A DNA stretch of 34,258 nt from Candidatus Rokuibacteriota bacterium (GTDB taxonomy: Bacteria > Methylomirabilota > Methylomirabilia > Rokubacteriales > CSP1-6), in contig QHSQ01000142.1 in assembly GCA_003221615.1 (NCBI GenBank), forward strand, positions 1 through 34,258. The letters are read 5' to 3'. The notes beneath the pieces are model-generated. The model was not told the origin of the DNA and searched no databases. It saw only the letters and a program-made list of their open reading frames with translations. Made by a program: the position numbers and the translations under genes. Positions 15,952 through 24,184 of the stretch are shown one piece after another; position 1 is the first letter of the stretch, and every line of letters starts with the position of its first letter.

Positions 15952-17169
15952 ATGAAGGACGGCCTTCGGTTCGTCGACTGCGATATGCACATCATGGAGC
16001 CGGTAGACCTTTTCGACCGCTATCTGGACGCGCGGTTCAAGGACCGTGTGAACCTCCAGGTGGGCGCCGACGGCCGGCCGCGGCGGGGTACGATCGTCAT
16101 CGACGGTCTGCCGACGACGCAGGACGCCGAGCTCCAGCAGTACCGCAAACGGAATCGGCCCGGCACCACGCACAGCACCCAGCCCCTGTCGGGGTCCCGT
16201 CTCGCCGACACCGGCCGACTCGACTTCGCGATCGACCGCAAGTACAACGCCGAGGCCCAGGTGATGGGCATGGCGATGGAAGGGGTCGATATCGCGGTGC
16301 TGTATCCCACGACGGGTCTCTCGCTGATCGCGCGCAACAACCTCGATCCGCAGCTCTCCCTGGCGCTCTGCCGGGCCTACAACAACTGGATCCACGAGTT
16401 CTGCCGGTACAGCCCGGAGCGGCTGAAGTTCGTGGCGATGCTGCCCGTGCACGACGTGCACCTGGCCTCACGCGAGCTCGTGCGCTGCGTACGCGAGCTG
16501 GGCGCGGTCGGGTCGTTCATCCGGCCGAACCTCGTCAACGGCCACTATTGGCACTCGAACTACTGGGATCCCCTCCTGAGCCTCCACGAGGAGCTCGACG
16601 TGACGTGGGGCTTCCACGAGGGTACGGGCGCCTGGTACTCGTATTTCAACGAGCTCTACGGCGAGAACCGGTTCTATCGTCACGTCGCCAGCCACTGGAT
16701 CGAGATGCAGCAGGCGCTGATCGCGATGATCATCGGCGGCGTGTTCGAGTTCCATCCCAAGCTTCGGGTCGGATTCCTGGAGGCTCAGAACTCCTGGGTG
16801 CCCGGCCTCCTGTCCCGGATCGAGTGGGACTACCCGCAGTATCGGGATTCGCACGCGCCGTATCTCTCGATGACGCCGCGCGAGTACTTCCGGCGCAACT
16901 GCTGGGCGGCGGTCGAGGGGAGCGAGCCGGAGATCGAGGCGACCGCCGGCCTCATCGGCGCGGATCGCATGTGCATCTCGACGGACTATCCGCATTTTGA
17001 CTCGAACTTCCCGCACGTGTCGACGAATCTCCTGAAGAACGTGCCGCGCGAGATCGCGGCGCAGATCTTCATGGGCGGCGCGCATCTCTACGCGTTCGGC
17101 GAGCGCCATTTCCGAGAGGCCGCGCAGGCGGCGGACCGGCAGCTCGGCGGAGTCGCCGTCGGCGGCTGA
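15952..17169 (+). CDS. Amidohydrolase family 2 (decarboxylase/hydrolase-like) protein
   Basis: A 405-residue TIM-barrel metal enzyme of the amidohydrolase-2 group, which includes ACMS decarboxylase and related aromatic-acid decarboxylases. The N-terminal motif is DCDMHIMEPVDLF, where one His of the usual metal pair is seen. Further conserved points are WGFHEG, the FLEAQNSWVPGLLSRIEWD segment and the active-site Asp in CISTDYPHFDSNFP. The ATG is preceded by GGGAGGA at good spacing and by a near-consensus promoter. It is transcribed away from the dienelactone hydrolase gene, and a role in ring-cleavage metabolism is possible but inferred. Confidence 0.88.
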   Translation: MKDGLRFVDCDMHIMEPVDLFDRYLDARFKDRVNLQVGADGRPRRGTIVIDGLPTTQDAELQQYRKRNRPGTTHSTQPLSGSRLADTGRLDFAIDRKYNAEAQVMGMAMEGVDIAVLYPTTGLSLIARNNLDPQLSLALCRAYNNWIHEFCRYSPERLKFVAMLPVHDVHLASRELVRCVRELGAVGSFIRPNLVNGHYWHSNYWDPLLSLHEELDVTWGFHEGTGAWYSYFNELYGENRFYRHVASHWIEMQQALIAMIIGGVFEFHPKLRVGFLEAQNSWVPGLLSRIEWDYPQYRDSHAPYLSMTPREYFRRNCWAAVEGSEPEIEATAGLIGADRMCISTDYPHFDSNFPHVSTNLLKNVPREIAAQIFMGGAHLYAFGERHFREAAQAADRQLGGVAVGG

Positions 17170-17182
17170 TCACGGAGCTTGT

Positions 17183-17230
17183 CGCCGCGCCTCGGCCGGC
17201 GCCCGAGTCCCGCGACGACCTGCCGCTGGA
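17183..17230. repeat. Dispersed GC-rich intergenic repeat, copy B (degenerate)
   Basis: It shares CGCGCCTCGGCCGGCG and the end block CCCGCGACG-CCTGC with copy A (6047-6097), with changes in the middle. It lies between the amidohydrolase gene and the VanZ-like gene. Confidence 0.45.
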
Positions 17231-17257
17231 GTGCGTGCACGCGCGCGCTCCGGGCTG

Positions 17258-17263
17258 TACCCT
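17258..17263 (+). promoter_or_regulatory. TACCCT -10 box, likely leaderless start of the VanZ-like gene
   Basis: TACCCT ends 7 nt before the ATG at 17271 and fits TANNNT. No Shine-Dalgarno sequence is present in the interval. The -35 region is not convincing. Confidence 0.35.
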
Positions 17264-17270
17264 GAGCGCC

Positions 17271-17741
17271 ATGATCCGGACCCGGTTCGCGCTTGCGTCA
17301 CTGTGGCTCGTGGTCGTTCTCTTCCTCGGTAGCACGTACTTTGCCGCCGAGGAGACCGGACGCTACGTCCTGCCTGTCCTGAAATTCATGTTGCCCGGCG
17401 CACCCTCCGGCCAGCTGCAGGCGATCCATATGATGCTGCGCAAGATCGCGCACGTCTCCGAGTACGCCGTCCTCGCGCTGCTCTGGTTCGAGGCGCTGCA
17501 TCACGTCGCGGGCCGGACTCTCCGCACCGCCGCCTGGATGGCGCTCTCGATCTGTCTGGTCTGCGCGTTCGTCGACGAGGCGCACCAGTCGACCTTGCCC
17601 TCCCGCCAGGGTAGCGCGCGCGATCTCGTCATCGACGGCTTCGGCGCCACCGCCATGCTGATGATCATGCGCGGCCGCCAGGGCATGGGGAATCGCGGGG
17701 GTCGGCTCGACGGCGCCGTCGCGCCCGAGCCCGTGGATTGA
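17271..17741 (+). CDS. VanZ-like family membrane protein
   Basis: A 156-residue membrane protein with about four hydrophobic segments and the VanZ-like signature: RKIAHVSEYAVLALLWFEAL near residue 65 and FVDEAHQSTLPSRQGSARD near residue 105, followed by a last membrane helix. VanZ raises teicoplanin resistance in enterococci, but the wider family has no established function. The ATG at 17271 begins a natural first membrane segment; a GTG at 17235 would add 12 residues that do not look coding. Confidence 0.88.
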   Translation: MIRTRFALASLWLVVVLFLGSTYFAAEETGRYVLPVLKFMLPGAPSGQLQAIHMMLRKIAHVSEYAVLALLWFEALHHVAGRTLRTAAWMALSICLVCAFVDEAHQSTLPSRQGSARDLVIDGFGATAMLMIMRGRQGMGNRGGRLDGAVAPEPVD

Positions 17742-17795
17742 GCACACCGCTCGCGGATTAGCCAGAGCCACCCGCGCCGGATCGCGCCGTCGCGG

Positions 17796-18413
17796 TCAGG
17801 CGAGCAGGCCGGCGAGGATCCCGGTCAGGAAGACTCCGTCGAAGGTACCCGCGCCTCCGATCGAGACGACGGGCGCGCCCAGGCGCGCGATCTGCCCCAA
17901 ATTCAGAAGATCGGCCCCGATCAAGGTCCCCATCGAGCCAGCCACGTAAGCGACCGGCGGCGCCCGGCGGAAGGCGAGGAGCAAGGCCACCCCCGCCGCG
18001 ACGATCGGGGGAACGAGCATCGGCACCGCGATCCCGACGCCGGGGACCAGCCGCGCGAGGCTATGCACGACCGCGGCGACGATGGCCGTGCCGATCAGCA
18101 TTCGCCCGTACATCCCCGTGCGAACCAGGAGGTACAACGAGACCAGGATCGGGATCAGCGCGCCGCCGACGTTCAGCGCGACCACGGTCGGAGTGGATGC
18201 GCGCGCGGGCGAGCCCGAGACCATCGCGAACAGCGGAATATCGACGCCGCTGCCGAAGAGTGACAGCAACATCACCGCGAAGGCGTACCGAGGGTGGACA
18301 CCGACCTTGCGATACGCATAGGTGAGGACGCGCACCTCGACCAGGAGGATCAGCAGCGCGAACAGGAACAGCAGGAGCAGGAGCGGCAGAGAGATGGGAG
18401 GTGAGTGGATCAC
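17796..18413 (-). CDS. DUF1614 family integral membrane protein
   Basis: A 205-residue protein that is almost entirely hydrophobic, with six or seven membrane segments. The C-terminal part carries the DUF1614 hallmark: YVAGSMGTLIGADLLNL and then SIGGAGTFDGVFLTGIL. The function of the family is unknown. The start is GTG, 15 nt after the stop of the secreted-protein gene, so it is the last gene of the three-gene operon that starts at 19726. Confidence 0.88.
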   Translation of the reverse strand: MIHSPPISLPLLLLLFLFALLILLVEVRVLTYAYRKVGVHPRYAFAVMLLSLFGSGVDIPLFAMVSGSPARASTPTVVALNVGGALIPILVSLYLLVRTGMYGRMLIGTAIVAAVVHSLARLVPGVGIAVPMLVPPIVAAGVALLLAFRRAPPVAYVAGSMGTLIGADLLNLGQIARLGAPVVSIGGAGTFDGVFLTGILAGLLA

Positions 18414-18428
18414 GAGCGCGACACGAGG

Positions 18429-18818
18429 CTACATCCCGCTTCCACCGCCCTGACAGGCCCAATCGTACGAGACCACGTGGACGCGATAGCTCGCGGCCTC
18501 GGCGACCGAGGCGCTGAAGAACGCGCGAGCATCCATGGGCACGTCGCCCAGCACCCAGATGGTCGAGCTGCCGACGACACCGCCGGCGGCGTCGACACGC
18601 TCGATCTGGAGGCGGACCCGCTGGGCAGCCTGATGACCCCGGTTGTAGACATAGCCTTCGACGGCCGGCCCTTTGCGATTGCGGGTCACGTCGAACTCGA
18701 CCTGGAAGTAGCGGTCGGTCGTCTCCGGGGCGTAGATCGTCTGAGCCCGTCCCGGCGCGGCGCTCGCGAGCAGGAGCGCGATGGTCAGCCCGGTGATCGC
18801 GTGTCTCGTGCGGGTCAT
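18429..18818 (-). CDS. Small secreted protein with a beta-sandwich-like domain
   Basis: A 129-residue protein with a clear Sec signal peptide (residues 1 to about 25, ending G-R-A-Q). The mature part reads like a single beta-sandwich domain of the FxLYD/LEA-like kind: RYFQVEFDVTRNRKGPAVEG, then GYVYNRG and regularly alternating strands. Such domains are often periplasmic and of unknown role. The ATG shares a base with the TGA of the propeller gene (TGATG). I cannot name a function. Confidence 0.75.
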   Translation of the reverse strand: MTRTRHAITGLTIALLLASAAPGRAQTIYAPETTDRYFQVEFDVTRNRKGPAVEGYVYNRGHQAAQRVRLQIERVDAAGGVVGSSTIWVLGDVPMDARAFFSASVAEAASYRVHVVSYDWACQGGGSGM

Positions 18819-19726
18819 CACAGGGCGACGCACGTGACGGGCGGCAACCCATTGGCCGCGATCTCCCAGTGCGCGCCGCCGTCGAGCGATCGGAACACGC
18901 GTCCGTCCTCGGTGCCGCATACGACGAGAGCGCCGGCGGCGGCCAGGCAACTCGTGTCGACGTTGTCGCCGAACCAGCCCGGCAACCCGTCTTCGCAGCG
19001 CTGGAACGCCGCGTCGCCGTCGAGCCGGGCGCGATAGATCGCGGCGCGGCGGCCGCCCGGTCCCATCGAGGCCGAGACCAATACGATGTCGTCGCTCACC
19101 GCCACCGCGCGCAGGTAGTGCGCGTGCATGCCGGCAGTGATGAATCGCCAGGAATCGCCACCGTCGCGGCTCACGCCGAAGCCGCCGGCCGCGGCGACCA
19201 GAACGACCTCGGGCCGGCGGGGGTGGGCGAGGATCTGGTGTACGTCGACCTCGATGTCGACCGTCGGCGTCCAGGTCCGACCGCCGTCGCGCGAGCGCGC
19301 GACGCCGCCGACGTGAACGTTGACGTGTAGCGCCCCATCCCGCGCCGCCGAGATCGAGCGAACGTCGGCGGGATCGCCCCACGGCGTGTACCACGCCTCG
19401 CGCCCGTCCATCGCGTCGAACGATTCGACGCGCGCGGGCCGATCGCCGTCGAGCCGCAGCAGATGCGCCTCTTCGGTTCCGATCAGGAGCCCGCTCGGCG
19501 TCGGCGCCAGACACGTCGCCTCCGGCCCGTCGATCGCCGCTCGCTCGCTCCACCTGGAGTCGACCCCTTCCCAGAGCGCTCGTCCATCGATGAGCGCCCA
19601 CACGCGAGCGCCATCGAGAGCGAGCGCGGTGAGGGATTTCCCGGTCAACGCCTCTGCGGGGAAGACCTGGTCGTTGTCGAGCGTCCAGAGCCCCTCGCGC
19701 GTGCCGACGCGGACCTTCGACGCCAT
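18818..19726 (-). CDS. BNR/Asp-box repeat beta-propeller protein (sialidase-like fold)
   Basis: A 302-residue protein with repeated Asp-box motifs S-x-D-x-G-x-x-W: SRDGGRTW, SRDGGDSW and SLDGGAHW. These occur at blade turns of propellers such as sialidases, YCF48 and VPS10 proteins. No signal peptide is apparent, so it is probably cytoplasmic unless exported another way. The sialidase active-site residues are not evident, so an enzymatic role should not be assumed. The ATG at 19726 lacks a Shine-Dalgarno sequence but has a TATCAT box 7 nt upstream. It is the first gene of a coupled trio. Confidence 0.8.
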   Translation of the reverse strand: MASKVRVGTREGLWTLDNDQVFPAEALTGKSLTALALDGARVWALIDGRALWEGVDSRWSERAAIDGPEATCLAPTPSGLLIGTEEAHLLRLDGDRPARVESFDAMDGREAWYTPWGDPADVRSISAARDGALHVNVHVGGVARSRDGGRTWTPTVDIEVDVHQILAHPRRPEVVLVAAAGGFGVSRDGGDSWRFITAGMHAHYLRAVAVSDDIVLVSASMGPGGRRAAIYRARLDGDAAFQRCEDGLPGWFGDNVDTSCLAAAGALVVCGTEDGRVFRSLDGGAHWEIAANGLPPVTCVAL

Positions 19727-19733
19727 GCTCTGA

Positions 19734-19739
19734 ATGATA
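19734..19739 (-). promoter_or_regulatory. TATCAT -10 box, likely leaderless start of the propeller gene
   Basis: Read on the minus strand, TATCAT ends 7 nt before the ATG at 19726, with no Shine-Dalgarno sequence in between. It is one of seven such arrangements in the window. Confidence 0.4.
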
Positions 19740-19835
19740 CTCGCTCGTGCTTCCAGATGCGAGGTGTCCGAGGCGGGTCTAGACTCGAAAGTACCAGCAC
19801 GAAACCAACACCTGACCACCGAAGGAGGTCAAGGA

Positions 19836-20054
19836 ATGTTTTCACAGAAGCTGATCTCGAGCGTGCTCGGCCTCTCGCTACTGAGTCTCGCGGCCGCCGG
19901 GTGCGGCACCGCGACGGGAGCCGCCGTGGGCGCCGGTAGCGGCGCGGCCGTCGGCGCCGGAACCGGCTACGGAGCCGGGAAGGGCGCGTTGATCGGTCTG
20001 GGCGTCGGCGCGGCGGCCGGCGCGATCTACGACATCACCAAGCACAACAAGTAG
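19836..20054 (+). CDS. Glycine-zipper small lipoprotein
   Basis: A 72-residue protein with an N-terminal signal segment ending in a lipobox-like L-A-A-A-G-C, so it is probably lipidated. The body is a glycine-zipper region (repeated A-V-G-A-G and G-A-G-K-G-A-L-I-G units) that would form packed membrane helices, as in the YMGG/OmpA-linked small proteins of the envelope. The ATG at 19836 has GAAGGAGG (19821-19828) 7 nt upstream. It precedes another exported small protein by 12 nt, so the two probably form an envelope operon. Confidence 0.8.
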   Translation: MFSQKLISSVLGLSLLSLAAAGCGTATGAAVGAGSGAAVGAGTGYGAGKGALIGLGVGAAAGAIYDITKHNK

Positions 20055-20066
20055 GGGGTGAATGCG

Positions 20067-20345
20067 ATGAAGCGCTGGCTCATGCTCTCCGGTGTGCTCA
20101 CGACGACCGCGTTCCTCGCGACCGGGCTCGCGTTCGGTCAGCCGAAGGCTGACTGCAAGGACCGCGCTCAGACACCCGAGAAGGTGGAAGGACAGGTGGT
20201 GGCCGTCGACCAGAGCGCCGGTCGGGTGACCATCCGTGAGAAGAACGGCAGCACCCACGAGTTCCAGGCCAACAAAGAGACGCTGCAGGACATGAAGCCT
20301 GGCGACAAGATCGAGGCGAAGCTTCGAGAAGCGCCGAAGTGCTGA
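20067..20345 (+). CDS. Small periplasmic protein, DUF5666/OB-like fold
   Basis: A 92-residue protein with a signal peptide (about residues 1-24, ending A-F-G before Q) and one compact domain starting VEGQVVAVDQSAGRVTIRE and continuing through a turn with K-P-G-D-K-I-E. This pattern (G-x-V-x-x-V-D, then G-x-V-x-I, then P-G-D) is seen in small OB-fold-like DUF5666 or DUF1344 proteins; the exact family is uncertain. The ATG at 20067 is preferred to the GTG at 20058 because a G-rich Shine-Dalgarno (20054-20060) precedes it. Two Cys remain in the mature part, one C-terminal. Confidence 0.75.
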   Translation: MKRWLMLSGVLTTTAFLATGLAFGQPKADCKDRAQTPEKVEGQVVAVDQSAGRVTIREKNGSTHEFQANKETLQDMKPGDKIEAKLREAPKC

Positions 20346-20372
20346 GTGGCGAATAATTGAGCGGCGAATAAC
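20343..20372 (+). repeat. Two tandem 15-bp copies after the stop codon
   Basis: TGAGTGGCGAATAAT (20343-20357) and TGAGCGGCGAATAAC (20358-20372) differ at two positions. The first TGA is the stop codon of the small periplasmic protein gene. It is probably a local duplication; no function is evident. Confidence 0.6.
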
Positions 20373-20423
20373 AATGACGAACGGCTGAACGAGCGATCGT
20401 CTCGCGAGGAGTTTGGCGTGAGA

Positions 20424-20429
20424 TAGAAT
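20424..20429 (+). promoter_or_regulatory. TAGAAT -10 box, likely leaderless start of the amidase gene
   Basis: TAGAAT ends 7 nt before the GTG at 20437, and there is no Shine-Dalgarno sequence. No convincing -35 is seen at 16-18 nt. Confidence 0.4.
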
Positions 20430-20436
20430 CGCTCGC

Positions 20437-21924
20437 GTGGCAGCGACGCCTGACGGCGATCCGTGCGGGGCGACGATCATGGAGCAGCAGGCGGCCATGC
20501 AGGGCGGCCGGCTGACTTCGGTTCGTTTGACCGAAGGGTTCCTGGAGCGCGTCGAGGCCTACGACCGCAGCGGCCCGCGGCTCAACGCCGTGCTCGAGGT
20601 GAACCCCCAGGCGCGCGAGATCGCCGAAACGCTCGACCGGGAGCGCGCCTCGGGCGGCATCCGCGGGCCGCTGCACGGTATTCCCCTCCTCCTGAAGGAC
20701 AACATCGCGACCGCCGACCGGCTGCACACCAGCGCGGGCTCGCTCGCCCTGAAGGACTGCATCGCGCCGCGTGACGCCTTTCTGGTGACCCGGCTGCGCG
20801 AGGCCGGTGCCGTGATCCTGGGCAAGGCGAACATGACCGAGTGGGCGAACTTCATGACGACCGGCATGCCCGCCGGCTACAGCTCGCGTGGGGGCCAGGT
20901 GAAGAATCCGTACGGGGAGAGTCTCAGCCCCGGCGGATCCAGCAGCGGTTCGGCCGTCGCCGTCGCCGCCGGCCTCTGCACCGTGGCGGTCGGCACCGAG
21001 ACGTCTGGATCGATCCTGAGCCCGGCAAACTGGAACTCGGTCGTCGGCGTGAAGCCGACGCTCGGTCTCATCTCGCGCTCCGGCATCGTTCCGATCGCCG
21101 CCAGCCAGGACACCGCCGGTCCGTTCGCGCGCACGGTGGCCGACGCCGCCATTCTCCTGGGTGCGATGACCGGCGTCGATGCCGCCGACCGCGCCACGCG
21201 CGCGAGCCGCCGGCACGCGCGCGGCGACTACAGGGAGTCTCTGTCGGCGAAGGGGCTCGAGGGCGCTCGACTGGGGGTGCCGCGGGCGGTGTACTTCGAG
21301 CGCCTCGCGGCCCCCGAGACCCCCGTGATGGACGCGGCGCTTCGCGCGCTCGGCAACCTCTGCGCGGTTCTCGTCGATCCCGCGGACATCGTGACGGCGC
21401 GCGAGGTGAGCGACTTTCGCTCCGACGTCATGCTCTACGAGTTCAAGCGGGATCTGAACCGCTACCTCGAAGATCTCGGCGAGGCTTCACCGATCCGATC
21501 CTTGCGAGAGCTGATCCGCTTCAACGAGGCCCGTCCCGAGGAGATGCTGCGATTCGGTCAGGTCCTCCTTCTGGCGGCCCACGCCACGAACGGGCTCCGC
21601 ACCCCGACGTATCGGCGAAGCCGCGCCGAGGATCTCAGGATGTCGAGAGCCGACGGGATCGACCAGGTGATGAAGCGCGAGCGACTCGACGCGCTCGTCT
21701 TCCCGGGATGGTCGGGCGCCGCGATCGGCGCCAAGGCCGGCTATCCGAGCGTCATCGTGCCGGCGGGCTACACCGCCGAGGGCACGCCGATCGGGCTCAC
21801 GTTCCTCGGCCGCGCGTGGAGCGAGCCGACCCTGCTGCGCCTGGCCCATGCCTTCGAGACCGCGACGAGCCTTCGGCGGCCGCCCCCGAGCGTCGCGCCG
21901 GGCCCCGCCGGCCCTCCGCTATAA
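20437..21924 (+). CDS. Amidase signature family hydrolase
   Basis: A 495-residue amidase-signature enzyme that hydrolyses a carbon-nitrogen amide bond. The Ser-cisSer-Lys triad is visible: Lys in [13 protein letters not shown] (about residue 87), cis-Ser in [16 protein letters not shown] (about residue 170) and nucleophile Ser in GTETSGSIL (about residue 190). Length and order are typical of the GatA-like group, but the lack of GatB/GatC neighbours argues for a free-standing amidase. The substrate is unknown. The start is GTG and probably leaderless. A G-rich tandem repeat separates it from the next gene. Confidence 0.93.
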   Translation: MAATPDGDPCGATIMEQQAAMQGGRLTSVRLTEGFLERVEAYDRSGPRLNAVLEVNPQAREIAETLDRERASGGIRGPLHGIPLLLKDNIATADRLHTSAGSLALKDCIAPRDAFLVTRLREAGAVILGKANMTEWANFMTTGMPAGYSSRGGQVKNPYGESLSPGGSSSGSAVAVAAGLCTVAVGTETSGSILSPANWNSVVGVKPTLGLISRSGIVPIAASQDTAGPFARTVADAAILLGAMTGVDAADRATRASRRHARGDYRESLSAKGLEGARLGVPRAVYFERLAAPETPVMDAALRALGNLCAVLVDPADIVTAREVSDFRSDVMLYEFKRDLNRYLEDLGEASPIRSLRELIRFNEARPEEMLRFGQVLLLAAHATNGLRTPTYRRSRAEDLRMSRADGIDQVMKRERLDALVFPGWSGAAIGAKAGYPSVIVPAGYTAEGTPIGLTFLGRAWSEPTLLRLAHAFETATSLRRPPPSVAPGPAGPPL

Positions 21925-21944
21925 TCCGAGGGGATTTCCGAGCC

Positions 21945-22024
21945 GCGGAGAGGGGCTATCGGGGAGAGGGGCTGTCGGGGAGAGGGGCTGTCGGGGAGAG
22001 GGGCTGTCGGGGAGAGGGGCCTAT
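21945..22024 (+). repeat. G-rich 16-bp tandem repeat spanning a ribosome-binding site
   Basis: Five copies of a 16-bp unit, GGGGAGAGGGGCTGTC, fill the gap between the amidase gene and the next start codon. The middle three copies (21961-22008) are identical, and the first and last are degenerate. Every unit holds a Shine-Dalgarno-like GGAGAGGGG, and the last unit supplies the one used and runs into the ATG at 22023. The repeated GGGG runs 3-5 nt apart fit the G-quadruplex pattern on the coding strand, so the mRNA leader may fold into stacked quadruplexes. Confidence 0.9.
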
Positions 22025-22721
22025 GACGACCGAGCAGTGGTTCGACTCGCTGATCGCGGAATTGCTCGCGCAGAACCCGTTCAGACGCTCCGAGTACTTC
22101 AAACGCTTCGCCTCGGGCTCCCTGAGCCGGGAGCAGGTGTGGGGACACATCGCCCAGCACTATCTTCTGATCGCCTGGTTTCCCCGGATCTTCAGCGGCA
22201 TCCACACCCGCTGCGACGATTTCGAGGTTCGCAAGGACTGCGCGCGCCATCTCCTCGTCGAGGATCTCGGCTATCTGAGCGGTCAGGTCGGCGCCACGCC
22301 GGATCACGACGAGCTCTTCCGTCGGATCGGCGACGATCTCGGCTATTCCCGCGACGCGTACGATCGCATCGCCGCCGTGCCCGAGATGGACGCGATCGTG
22401 CGCTTTTTCCAGGAGCTGGCCCACGAGCGACCGTGGAGCGCGTCGCTCTGCGCGACGGCGCTCCTGGAAGAGGAAGTCGTCGAGATCGCCCGGACGGTCG
22501 GTCGGGCGCTCGTCGAGCACTACGGCGTCCGCCCGGAGTGGGGCGGCCAGAACTACGCGGTGCACGAGGCGGTCGAGCAGGAGGAATCGGGCGAGACGAA
22601 GAAGACCATCCTCAAGCACCTGCGCACACCGGACGATCGCCGCGCCGCGGAAGGCGCCATGCGCGAGATGCACCGTCTGCTCCAGGTCTACGCCGAGAGC
22701 CTCGCCCGCCGACATCTCTGA
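22023..22721 (+). CDS. Iron-containing redox enzyme of the heme-oxygenase-like fold (HDO family)
   Basis: A 232-residue all-helical protein resembling the PqqC/TenA/CADD superfamily now called heme-oxygenase-like diiron oxidases. Candidate metal ligands are in HYLLIAWFPRIF, RHLLVEDLG, ALLEEEVVEIA and YAVHEAVEQEESGE. Members carry out oxidative cleavage or N-oxygenation, but the reaction here cannot be read from sequence. It follows the amidase gene and precedes a semialdehyde dehydrogenase gene on the same strand. The ATG at 22023 overlaps the last unit of the G-rich repeat. Confidence 0.75.
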   Translation: MTTEQWFDSLIAELLAQNPFRRSEYFKRFASGSLSREQVWGHIAQHYLLIAWFPRIFSGIHTRCDDFEVRKDCARHLLVEDLGYLSGQVGATPDHDELFRRIGDDLGYSRDAYDRIAAVPEMDAIVRFFQELAHERPWSASLCATALLEEEVVEIARTVGRALVEHYGVRPEWGGQNYAVHEAVEQEESGETKKTILKHLRTPDDRRAAEGAMREMHRLLQVYAESLARRHL

Positions 22722-22803
22722 TCCACGTCTCGTCGCGCCTGCCTCACGTCTCGTTGCGCGCTCGGCTCTCCAGAGAGAGCATAGAAGGATGTAGGAGGGT
22801 CCT

Positions 22804-24168
22804 ATGAGCCTGCAATCGGTCAATCCCGCGACCGGCGAAGTCCTCGAGACGTTCGCCGCGACCTCGGGCCGTGAGCTCGACACGATCGTCGCGACGAGCC
22901 ACGCGGCATTCCTCGAGTGGCGAACGGTGCCCTTCAAGGCGCGCGCCGAACGGATGCGCGAGGCGGCGCAGACGCTCCGGCGCCGCCGGGCCGAGTTCGC
23001 CCGCACGATGGCGCTCGAGATGGGCAAGCCGATCGCGCAGGGTGAGGCCGAGGTCGACAAGTGCGCGTGGGTGTGCGACTACTACGCGGATTCTGCCGAG
23101 GGCTTCCTGGCCGTGCAGCCGCGCGAGACCGACGCGAAGAAGAGCTACGTGCGCTTCGACCCGCTGGGCGTCGTGCTCGCGGTGATGCCGTGGAACTTCC
23201 CGTTCTGGCAGGTCTTCCGCTTCGCCGCGCCGGCGCTCATGGCCGGCAACGCCGGCGTGCTCAAGCACGCCTCGAACGTCCCGCGCTGCGCGTTGCAGAT
23301 CGAGGAGGTGTTCCGCGAAGCGGGATTTCCGCGCGGGCTCTTCTCGACCGCGCTCATCGAGTCCTCGGCGGTCGCCGGCCTCATCGACGATCCGCGGATC
23401 GTCGCGGTCACGCTCACGGGCAGCGAGCTGGCGGGCAGCAAGGTCGCCGAGCGGGCAGGGAAGATGCTCAAGAAGACCGTGCTCGAGCTCGGCGGGAGCG
23501 ACCCGTTCATCATCCTGGAGGATGCCGATCTCGACCTCGCCGCCAACACCGCGGCCGACGCGCGCCTGGTCAACAGCGGCCAGAGCTGCATCGCCGCCAA
23601 GCGATTCATCGTCGTCGAGGCGGTGGCCGAGAAGTTCATCCCGAAGTTCGTCGACCAGCTCCGGGCGCGCCGCATGGGCGATCCGCTGGCGCGTGAGACG
23701 CAGGTCGGGCCTCAGGCGCGCGTGGACCTGCGTGACGACCTCCATCGCCAGGTCGAGGAGTCGATCAAGCGCGGGGCCAAGCGACTGCTCGGCGGCGAGA
23801 TCCCGCGCGGCACCGGCGCCTTCTATCCGCCCACCTTGCTCGCCGCGGTCGACAAGGGGATGCCGGCCTTCGACGAGGAGACGTTCGGGCCGGTGGCCGC
23901 CGTGATTCGCGCCAAGGACGAGGCCGACGCCGTGCGACTCGCGAACGACTCGCAGTTCGGTCTGGGCGCCGCGCTGTGGACTCGGGACCACGCGCGCGCC
24001 GAGCGCCTGGCGGCCGAGATCGAGGCGGGCGCGATCTTCGTCAACGGTCTCGTGAAATCGGATCCACGGCTGCCCTTCGGCGGTATCAAGCGCTCGGGCT
24101 ATGGCCGCGAGCTGTCGGAGTATGGCATCCGAGAGTTCGTCAACATCAAATCGGTCTGGATGGCGTGA
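22804..24168 (+). CDS. NAD(P)-dependent succinate-semialdehyde dehydrogenase family protein
   Basis: A 454-residue aldehyde dehydrogenase of the short succinate-semialdehyde type. It oxidises an aldehyde to the acid with NAD(P). The cofactor motif is VMPWNFPFWQVFRFAAPAL, the general base is Glu in VLELGGSDPFI, and the nucleophile is Cys in NSGQSCIAAKRF; all are present. GYGRELSEYGIREFVNIKSV closes the protein as expected. The ATG has a strong TAGGAGGGT Shine-Dalgarno. Two near-identical copies of CACGTCTCGT-GCGC lie in the 82-nt gap before it. Confidence 0.92.
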   Translation: MSLQSVNPATGEVLETFAATSGRELDTIVATSHAAFLEWRTVPFKARAERMREAAQTLRRRRAEFARTMALEMGKPIAQGEAEVDKCAWVCDYYADSAEGFLAVQPRETDAKKSYVRFDPLGVVLAVMPWNFPFWQVFRFAAPALMAGNAGVLKHASNVPRCALQIEEVFREAGFPRGLFSTALIESSAVAGLIDDPRIVAVTLTGSELAGSKVAERAGKMLKKTVLELGGSDPFIILEDADLDLAANTAADARLVNSGQSCIAAKRFIVVEAVAEKFIPKFVDQLRARRMGDPLARETQVGPQARVDLRDDLHRQVEESIKRGAKRLLGGEIPRGTGAFYPPTLLAAVDKGMPAFDEETFGPVAAVIRAKDEADAVRLANDSQFGLGAALWTRDHARAERLAAEIEAGAIFVNGLVKSDPRLPFGGIKRSGYGRELSEYGIREFVNIKSVWMA

Positions 24169-24184
24169 CGGCGGGCATGGGCGC

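Noticed and set aside
21945..22024. CRISPR-like array
   Set aside because: The 16-bp units are directly adjacent with no unique spacers, so it is a simple tandem repeat.
20841..22721. A 626-residue open frame that would fuse a new N terminus to the heme-oxygenase-like protein
   Set aside because: Its first part is an out-of-frame shadow of the amidase gene, rich in Arg and without domain features, and it reads through the G-rich repeat. The real gene starts at 22023.
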